Shown here: positions 57,534-64,000 of the stretch, piece after piece
How the letters are laid out: every line of letters starts with the position of its first letter
Position numbering within the stretch: the first letter of the stretch is position 1
From: Pseudomonadota bacterium
GTDB taxonomy: Bacteria > Pseudomonadota > Alphaproteobacteria > Acetobacterales > Acetobacteraceae
NCBI GenBank assembly: GCA_021805545.1
Contig: JAJZFB010000044.1
Coordinates: forward strand, 1 to 64,000
DNA: 64,000 nucleotides
Reading direction: 5' to 3'
Position numbers and translations under genes: made by a program
The notes under the pieces: model-generated
Databases searched by the model: none
Seen by the model: only the letters and a program-made list of their open reading frames with translations
Told to the model about the DNA's origin: nothing

Positions 57534-58376
57534 TTACCCGATTTTCGCCGCGCCCTGACGGAATGCGGCGATGGAACCGCCATCCACCAGCAAATCGCAG
57601 CCGGAGATGAAGCTGGCCTCGGCGCTGACCAGAAACTGCGCGGCGAGCGCGATGTCGTTGGCCACGCCGGGCCGGCCAAGCGGGGCGGCATTCTGCATGG
57701 CGGCGCCGCCAGAGGTTTGCGCCTCCTTCTGGCCCATCGGGGTCAGGATCATGCCTGGCGAGATAGAGGTGATGCGCGCGCCGAGCGGCCCCCAGGCAAG
57801 GGCACGGCGCTGGGTGAGCGCCAGCACGGCCTGCTTGCTGAGCGAATAGGAAATGCCGCCCGCTTTCTCGGCATCGCCCTGCGCCATGCCGTCAATCAAC
57901 GCGCTGATCCTGGGCATGAAATCCGGCGCCAGCGGGTCGGCCATCAGGGCCGCCGCTTCAGGAATTTGCGGCATGAGATGCCCCGCGGAAGAGGCGATGA
58001 GCACGGCGGCGGCGCCAGGGCGCAACAGGGGCTCGATGGCATCCAGCAGCCTTACCGTGGCCACCAGATTAACCTGCATGATTGGCCCGGCCTTGGCGAG
58101 CGAGGGAGAAAGCCCCGCCGTATGGATGAGGGTAAGGGGCAGGCCGCTCCGCATGTCCGCCATAATGGCCTGCAGCAGCGCCTCATTCCCCAAATCGCCC
58201 TGGTGCGCGCCGGTAACGGTGTAGCCCTCGGCCCGCAGCTCCTCGGCAAACTGCGCGAGCCTGGGGGAGGCGTCGGTCAGGACGAGATCCTGCGTGGTGC
58301 CCAGCAGCCGGGCGCAGGCTTTGCCCATGCCGCCCGAAGCCCCGGTAATAAGCGCCTTACGCCGTGTGATGGCCAT
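57534..58376 (-). CDS. Short-chain dehydrogenase/reductase
   Basis: KALITGASGGMGKACARLLG (TGxxxGxG), YSLSKQAVLALTQ (YxxxK). Confidence 0.88.
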   Translation of the reverse strand: MAITRRKALITGASGGMGKACARLLGTTQDLVLTDASPRLAQFAEELRAEGYTVTGAHQGDLGNEALLQAIMADMRSGLPLTLIHTAGLSPSLAKAGPIMQVNLVATVRLLDAIEPLLRPGAAAVLIASSAGHLMPQIPEAAALMADPLAPDFMPRISALIDGMAQGDAEKAGGISYSLSKQAVLALTQRRALAWGPLGARITSISPGMILTPMGQKEAQTSGGAAMQNAAPLGRPGVANDIALAAQFLVSAEASFISGCDLLVDGGSIAAFRQGAAKIG

Positions 58377-58450
58377 GTGGTTTCTCCCTATCTACGCAAT
58401 TTATGTAATTATGTAATTGGCGCCCGCCTTGCGGGGCGGGCGCGGCGGGA

Positions 58451-59176
58451 TCAGGCCTGGTCCCATTGCGTGAGCGCGGCGGCGATTTTGCGCACGAAGC
58501 GCGCCGCATCGGCGCCGTTGATCACGCGGTGATCGTAGCTGAGCGAGAGCGGCAAAATCTGGCGCGGGGCGAATTCATGCCCGTTCCACACCGGCCTTGT
58601 CTGCACGCTGGTAACGCCCAGAATGGCGACTTCCGGCGCGTTGATGATGGGGGTGAAATAGGTGCCGCCAATGCCGCCCAGCGAGGAGATGGAGAAGCAG
58701 CCGCCCTGCATTTTATCCATTGGCAGGCCCTTGGAGCGGGCCTGAAGGGAAACCTCCTTCAGCTCGGCGGCCAGGGTGTGGATGTCTTTCTGGTCCGCAT
58801 CGCGCAGCACGGGCACGAGCAGGCCGAGCGGGCCATCCACCGCGATGCCGATATGGAAGAATTTCTTCAGCACCAGCGTCTCGCCATCGGGCGTGAGCGA
58901 GGCGTTGAATTGCGGGTAGGCCCTGAGCGCCTCCACCACCGCCTTGATGAGGAAAATGAGGGGCGAAACCTTCTTTTCCATGGTCTTGCGGTAGGCTTCC
59001 AGCCCGGTCACATCCGCATCGTCCTGGTGCGTAACGTGGGGGATGGTGCTGGCATTGGTGACCATGGTCTTGGCCACAATCTTCTGGAAGCGGGTGCGCT
59101 TCACCGTATCGATCTCGCCAAATTGCGCGAAATAGGCCTCGGGCGTCGTCTCGTTGCTCACATTTTTCTCCAGCAC
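58451..59176 (-). CDS. 2-oxo acid dehydrogenase acyltransferase (E2) catalytic domain only
   Basis: FAQFGEIDTVKRTRFQKIVAKTMVTNASTIPHVTHQDDADVTGLEAYRK...GGCFSISSLGGIGGTYFTPIINAPEVAILGV...LSLSYDHRVINGADAARF; no lipoyl or peripheral-subunit-binding domain. Confidence 0.93.
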   Translation of the reverse strand: MLEKNVSNETTPEAYFAQFGEIDTVKRTRFQKIVAKTMVTNASTIPHVTHQDDADVTGLEAYRKTMEKKVSPLIFLIKAVVEALRAYPQFNASLTPDGETLVLKKFFHIGIAVDGPLGLLVPVLRDADQKDIHTLAAELKEVSLQARSKGLPMDKMQGGCFSISSLGGIGGTYFTPIINAPEVAILGVTSVQTRPVWNGHEFAPRQILPLSLSYDHRVINGADAARFVRKIAAALTQWDQA

Positions 59177-59373
59177 ATCCGGGGGGAGGCTTTCCTTAAC
59201 CCTTTCGGGTGGTCAAGCCATGGGGATCGCGGGCAGGATGTCATCGCCGGGGCGGTGAAACAAGATAGCCGTACCCCGCGCATCGCTCTGGCGATGATCG
59301 TGGCGCCATCTTGCCCCGCGCGCGGCGGGGCGCGAGGAGATTTGCACAATCAACCTGGGTAGGAGTCCGGCCA

Positions 59374-60153
59374 ATGAGGATCGATTCAAGCGTAGCGGCG
59401 GTGGTGACGGGTGGTGCCTCGGGTCTGGGCCTTGGCACTGTGCGGGCGCTGCGGGCAGCGGGCGTGAAGGTGGCGATTTTCGACCGCAACCCCGAGACCG
59501 GCGAGAAGATGGCCGCCGAGACCGGCTCGATTTTCTGCGAGGCGGATGTGATGTCTGAGGAGAGCCTGGACGCGGCCTTTGCCAAGGCGCGCGCGGCGCA
59601 TGGGCAGGAGCGTATGCTGGTGGCCTGCGCCGGTGGCGGCAATGCCTTCACCACCATCCGCAAGGACAAGGAAACCGGCGAGATCAAGCGCTTTCCCACG
59701 GCCGATTTCGCCCGCGTGGTGGCGCTTAACGCGGTGGGCACGTTTGCCACCATTACCCGCTTTGCCCAGGGCGTGGCCGAGGCCGAGCTGATTGACGGCG
59801 AGCGCGGCGCGGTTGTGTGCACCGCCTCCGCCGCGGCGCAGGACGGGCAGATGGGCCAGGCCGCCTATTCCGCCGGCAAGGCCGCCATTGTGGGCATGAC
59901 CCTGCCGATCGCGCGCGACCTGGCGCGCTACGGCATCCGCATCAACACCATCCTGCCCGGCATTTTCGATACCCCCGCCATGGCCGGCGCCACCCCCGCC
60001 ATGCGTGAGAGCCTGGGCGCCTCGGTGCTGTACCCCAAGCGCCTGGGCGATGCGGCGGAATATGCGTCCCTGGCGCTGGAGCTGATCCGCAACACCTATT
60101 TCAACGCCGAATCCATCCGCCTGGATGGCGGCATCCGCATGGGCGTGCGCTGA
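59374..60153 (+). CDS. Short-chain dehydrogenase (HSD17B10/3-hydroxyacyl-CoA dehydrogenase-like)
   Basis: [87 protein letters not shown]. Confidence 0.92.
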   Translation: MRIDSSVAAVVTGGASGLGLGTVRALRAAGVKVAIFDRNPETGEKMAAETGSIFCEADVMSEESLDAAFAKARAAHGQERMLVACAGGGNAFTTIRKDKETGEIKRFPTADFARVVALNAVGTFATITRFAQGVAEAELIDGERGAVVCTASAAAQDGQMGQAAYSAGKAAIVGMTLPIARDLARYGIRINTILPGIFDTPAMAGATPAMRESLGASVLYPKRLGDAAEYASLALELIRNTYFNAESIRLDGGIRMGVR

Positions 60154-60241
60154 TTTTTTGCGCCTGCCGGGCCGCTCCGCCTGGGCAGGCGCGCGCCATG
60201 CGGCTAAAGCAGCCAACAAAACACTCCGGAGACATCCCATT

Positions 60242-60559
60242 ATGCCTGAGATTATCGTCACCACGCGCGAGGGCGCGACAGCCTCTCTCAACGTGAAGGC
60301 TGGTATCACCCTTATGGAGGCGCTGCGTGATGGCGGCTATGACGAGCTGCTGGCCCTGTGCGGCGGCTGCTGCTCCTGCGCCACCTGCCATGTGTATATC
60401 GACCCCGCCTTCGCCGGTAAGCTGCCGAAGATGAGCGAGGACGAGAACGAGCTGCTGGACAGCTCCTCGCACCGTCACGAGACCTCGCGTCTCTCGTGCC
60501 AGATTCGGGTGACGGATGCGCTGGACGGGATGAAGACCACCATCGCGCCGGAAGATTGA
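60242..60559 (+). CDS. Putidaredoxin/adrenodoxin-type [2Fe-2S] ferredoxin
   Basis: [73 protein letters not shown]...[17 protein letters not shown]-x5-C-x2-C...C. Confidence 0.93.
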   Translation: MPEIIVTTREGATASLNVKAGITLMEALRDGGYDELLALCGGCCSCATCHVYIDPAFAGKLPKMSEDENELLDSSSHRHETSRLSCQIRVTDALDGMKTTIAPED

Positions 60560-60579
60560 TTCTCCGGCGGCGCCTTTAT

Positions 60580-60607
60580 CGGCATCCCCGCTTGCGCGGG
60601 GATGCCG
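60580..60607. terminator. Bidirectional terminator-like hairpin CGGCATCCCCGC-TTGC-GCGGGGATGCCG
   Basis: 12-bp perfect stem between convergent ferredoxin and Dld genes. Confidence 0.75.
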
Positions 60608-60637
60608 GGATAGAAGAGAAAAAACCAGTCTCTGAAC

Positions 60638-62323
60638 TTAATCCCCCCAGCATACCCGCTTGGATGTGCCGCCAATGCCGGGGTTGAAGCAATTGCACGG
60701 GTCCAGCGCGCGGTAATGCGCCTCCAGCACGGGTTCGGCCCTGTAGAGATGCCCGGCATTATGCTCCGCCGGGTATTTGGCCCCGCGCGCATCCAGCAGC
60801 TTCCACATTTCATGCTCGATGGAAACCGGGTCGTGCCCCTTGGCCACGATATAATCCTGGTGCAGCACATGGCAGAAGAAATGCCCGTAATACAGGCTGT
60901 GCAGCAGCGGGGCTGAGATGGCATCCGGCAGATGCTCCTCCCACTGCGTGTCGTTGCGGCGCAGCGCGATGTCCAGCGCCACGATGTCTTCCACCGTATC
61001 GCGGTGCATGGCGCGGTAGCGTATGGCCGCCCCCGCCACGGCGAAGCGGTGCAGAAAGGCCTTGGCACCCTCTTGCGCGGTGCATTCAAAAAAATCGCCC
61101 GCCGCTGAGGGAAAATTGGCCTTGAGCCAGGCGCGCGCCTCTGCAATGCCAGGGCCGGACATTTTAAGCAGCAGATGATGCGCGAAACGGTTGCGGTATT
61201 CGCGCATGCGCGCGGGCAGGTGCTGCGGAAAAAGCGCGCCCGCGCGCTGCATCAGCCGGTCTGACAAATCGCGCGGCAGAAAGCCCAGGCGGCTGACGGC
61301 GGAATCGAAACGCGCCTTGAGCGCGAACAAGGCGGGCAGGCGGTCCGTGCCGAGTTTCTCGATGGCGAGGAACATATCCTTGCCGTAGATGGCGGCAATG
61401 TCGAACGCCGTGCGGTGGATATATTCACCCGCAACCGGCAGGGATTGGAAGTTGGCCAGAATATGCCTGCGGAGGTGCGTTAGCTCATCGGCATTATTGG
61501 TGCCGATGTAGAATGTGGCTGTGGTTTTGTCCGCCGGGAACGTATCCAGCCGCACGGCGAACACGGCGAGCTTGCCGGCACTGCCCGAGGCCTCGAACAA
61601 GCGGCGCGGGTCGGCATTATAGCGGGCCGGTGTGGGGGCGGAAATGTCGCGCACATGGGCGGCATATTCGGAATCCGAGGCCAGGCGGCCCGCGGGGTGC
61701 CCGATTTCGTCCGGGGTGAAATCACCCGCCTCCAGGCGGCGGAGAATGGCTTCCGCATCGCCGCCCAGGCGCAGGCCGAGATGGTTGACGAGCTCCAGCT
61801 CGTTACGCTCATTCACCCGCGCGAACACAGCCAGTTGCGTGAAGGCCGGGCCGCGATGGATGAGCGCGCCGCCCGAATTATTGCAGATGCCGCCGGTAAC
61901 CGACGCGCCAAGGCAGGAGGAGCCGATGACGGAATGCGGCTCGCGCCCCAGCGGGCGCAGGGTTTTTTCCAGCTGGAACAAGGTGGCGCCGGGCAGGCAC
62001 ACCACTTGCGCGGCGCCGGGCAGCACATGGATGCGGCTGAGGCGCATGCCGTTGATGATGACCACCGGGCGGCCGTAATCCGCGCCATCGGGCGTGGAGC
62101 CGCCGGTGATGCCCGTATTGGCCGCCTGCATGATGATGGCCGCCCCCGCCGCGTGGCAGGCCTGTAGCGCGCGCCATTGCTCCACCAGCGTGCCGGGCCG
62201 CGCCACGGCCAGCACTGGCCCCTGGCCGAAGCGGAAACCCGTGGCGAAGCGCGTTGTGGCGCGCCCCGTAAGCACATGGCGCGGGCCGAGGATGCGGCGC
62301 AGTTGGTCGAGCAATACGGTCAT
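60638..62323 (-). CDS. dld: FAD-binding D-lactate dehydrogenase (quinone-dependent, Dld-like)
   Basis: MTVLLDQLRRILGPRHVLTGRATTRFATGFRFGQGPVLAVARPGTLVEQWRAL; ITGGSTP, GSSCLGASVTGGICNNSGGALIHRGPAFT; C-terminal FNPGIGGTSKRVCW. Confidence 0.9.
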   Translation of the reverse strand: MTVLLDQLRRILGPRHVLTGRATTRFATGFRFGQGPVLAVARPGTLVEQWRALQACHAAGAAIIMQAANTGITGGSTPDGADYGRPVVIINGMRLSRIHVLPGAAQVVCLPGATLFQLEKTLRPLGREPHSVIGSSCLGASVTGGICNNSGGALIHRGPAFTQLAVFARVNERNELELVNHLGLRLGGDAEAILRRLEAGDFTPDEIGHPAGRLASDSEYAAHVRDISAPTPARYNADPRRLFEASGSAGKLAVFAVRLDTFPADKTTATFYIGTNNADELTHLRRHILANFQSLPVAGEYIHRTAFDIAAIYGKDMFLAIEKLGTDRLPALFALKARFDSAVSRLGFLPRDLSDRLMQRAGALFPQHLPARMREYRNRFAHHLLLKMSGPGIAEARAWLKANFPSAAGDFFECTAQEGAKAFLHRFAVAGAAIRYRAMHRDTVEDIVALDIALRRNDTQWEEHLPDAISAPLLHSLYYGHFFCHVLHQDYIVAKGHDPVSIEHEMWKLLDARGAKYPAEHNAGHLYRAEPVLEAHYRALDPCNCFNPGIGGTSKRVCWGD

Positions 62324-62385
62324 GGCGTGAGCCTAGACCAGATGCACCGCCGGTGGGAGATGCGGCGGGGATGAGGGGATTTTTC

Positions 62386-64000
62386 TCAGAACGCGGCTTC
62401 AGGCATGTCCATCAGCGGGGCCTTGCCCGCCTTTATGGTGAACAGCAGCGACCCGGCCTGGGGCAGAATGCGCTCCATGAAGAAGCGCGCCGTGCCGATT
62501 TTGGCCTGGTAGAAATCATCCTCGCCATGGCCCAGTTTTTCCACCGAGAGCAGCGCCATGCGGCACCACATATAGCCCAGCGCCACCAGGCCGAAGAGGC
62601 GCAGGTAATCGGTGGCCGCCGCCCCGGCTTCCTCGGGGTCCGCCAGACCTTTTTCCGCGATGAAGGCGGTGGCGAGCTGCAGCGCGCCGAAAGCGCGGCC
62701 GAAGCCCTGCACCATTTTGCCCAGCAGCGGATGGTTGCTGTTGCCCTCGATGAAATCCTCCACGGGGTGGAAGAAGCGGCGCAGATAGCGGCCCATATGC
62801 GCGGGCAGTTTGCGGCCCACCAGGTCCAGCGCCTGCACGCCGTTTGTGCCCTCGTAGATCATGGCGATACGCGCATCGCGGGCGAATTGCTCGATGCCAT
62901 GGTCGCGGATGTAGCCGTGCCCGCCATAGGTTTGCATGGCGAGGTTGGCGCAGTCGAAGCCCAGGTCGGTGAACAGCGCCTTCACCACGGGCGTGAGCAG
63001 CGCAACAAATTCATCCGCCGTCTCGCGCTCTTCCGGCGTGGTGCCGTGGCTGGCGCGGTCCATGGCCTGGGCCACCCATACGCACAAAGCGCGGCAGCCC
63101 TCGTTATAGGCGCGCATGGTGAGCAGGTTGCGGCGAATATCCGGGTGGACGATGAGCGGGTCGGCCGGTTTATCGGGGAATTTAACGCCGGAGAGGGAGC
63201 GGCCCTGCAAACGCTCGCGCGCATAGGCAACCGCGCTTTGGTAGGAAACCTCGCCCAGGCCAAGCCCTTGCGTGCCCACTGAAAGGCGCTCGCTGTTCAT
63301 CATTACGAACATGGCCTGCATGCCCTTATGCGGCGCGCCCACCAGCCAGCCTTTCGCCTCGTCGAAATTCATCTGGCAGGTGGCGGAGGCCTTGATGCCC
63401 ATCTTGTGCTCGATGGCGGCGCAGGACACGCCGTTGCGTTCGCCGGGCTTGTTGTTTGCATCCGGCAGGAATTTGGGCACGAGGAAGAGCGAGATGCCCT
63501 TGATGCCGGGCGGGGCATCCGGCAGGCGCGCCAGTACCAGATGGATGATATTCTCCGACATATCGTGCTCGCCGGCGGAGATGAAGATTTTGGCGCCGGT
63601 GATTTTGTAGCTGCCATCTTCCTGCGGCACCGCCTTGGTGCGCAACATGCCGAGATCTGTGCCGCAATGCGGCTCGGTCAGGCACATTGTGCCGGACCAT
63701 TCGCCGGAGACCAGCTTGGGCAGATACTGGTTCTTCAGCTCTTCCGCGCCATGGCTTTCCAGCGCCAGATAGGCGCCGTGCGACAGGCCGGGATACAGGC
63801 CGAAAGACAGGTTGGTGGAGCAGATCATCTCTTCCACCAGCTTGGCCAATGTTTCCGGCGCGCCCTGGCCGCCATATTGCGGGCCGGCGTTCAGTGCACC
63901 CCACCCGGCTTCGGAAAAGCCCTTATAGGCTTCCTTGAAGCCCTTGGGCGTATGGACTGCACCATTCTCGTAGGTACAGCCTTCAAGATCGCCGCTGGCA
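62386..64000 (-). CDS. Acyl-CoA dehydrogenase (FadE-type), N-terminus beyond window end
   Basis: MCLTEPHCGTDLGMLRTKAV, KIFISAGEHDMSENIIHLVLARL, QTYGGHGYIRDHGIEQFARDARIAMIYEGTNGVQALDLVGRKL; frame stays open to 64000. Confidence 0.93.
   Translation of the reverse strand, partial: ASGDLEGCTYENGAVHTPKGFKEAYKGFSEAGWGALNAGPQYGGQGAPETLAKLVEEMICSTNLSFGLYPGLSHGAYLALESHGAEELKNQYLPKLVSGEWSGTMCLTEPHCGTDLGMLRTKAVPQEDGSYKITGAKIFISAGEHDMSENIIHLVLARLPDAPPGIKGISLFLVPKFLPDANNKPGERNGVSCAAIEHKMGIKASATCQMNFDEAKGWLVGAPHKGMQAMFVMMNSERLSVGTQGLGLGEVSYQSAVAYARERLQGRSLSGVKFPDKPADPLIVHPDIRRNLLTMRAYNEGCRALCVWVAQAMDRASHGTTPEERETADEFVALLTPVVKALFTDLGFDCANLAMQTYGGHGYIRDHGIEQFARDARIAMIYEGTNGVQALDLVGRKLPAHMGRYLRRFFHPVEDFIEGNSNHPLLGKMVQGFGRAFGALQLATAFIAEKGLADPEEAGAAATDYLRLFGLVALGYMWCRMALLSVEKLGHGEDDFYQAKIGTARFFMERILPQAGSLLFTIKAGKAPLMDMPEAAF

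Noticed and set aside
58490-58545. DHRVING in place of DHRxxDG taken as a dead E2 active site
   Set aside because: An Asn at this position is found in some functional pyruvate-dehydrogenase-type E2 proteins as I recall (for example Azotobacter), and the preceding segment also looks PDH-type, so inactivity is not supported.

Overview
High-GC alphaproteobacterial window. The overall flavour is acidophilic Acetobacteraceae-like, which is an inference from gene content and not a database result. Three blocks are visible. (1) About 1-23.8 kb is a metal/envelope stress region: multicopper oxidase, a small CPCC protein, CsoR with a recognisable operator, a copper P-type ATPase, a rusticyanin-like cupredoxin that appears frameshifted in a poly-G tract, a DUF302 protein, a P3A-type H+-ATPase, two two-component systems, a cis-prenyltransferase next to a DedA-PAP2-LssY fusion, an RND efflux system, and a DmeR/DmeF-like pair. 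(2) About 23.8-32.8 kb holds dispersed hairpin repeats, an XRE regulator, a GAF-GGDEF protein, a tRNA-Leu(CAA) whose 5' half is duplicated on the far side of a lone tyrosine integrase, then secA, thrB and rnhA. (3) About 32.8-64 kb is a large catabolic region. It has two SCP2-thiolase/DUF35/DUF2889 modules, CoA ligase, amidohydrolases, thiolase, a HIBADH-SnoaL fusion, an E1alpha/E1beta pair with a free-standing lipoyl domain and a separately encoded E2 catalytic core, a KSTD-like flavoprotein, a P450cam-like P450 with a putidaredoxin-like ferredoxin, SDRs, Dld and an acyl-CoA dehydrogenase. The strongest candidates for undescribed biology are the split-E2 dehydrogenase complex embedded in the P450/thiolase-DUF35 catabolic island, the tRNA-Leu 5'-half/solo-integrase element, and the frameshifted rusticyanin-like gene. 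No searches were run; all family calls come from motif reading.
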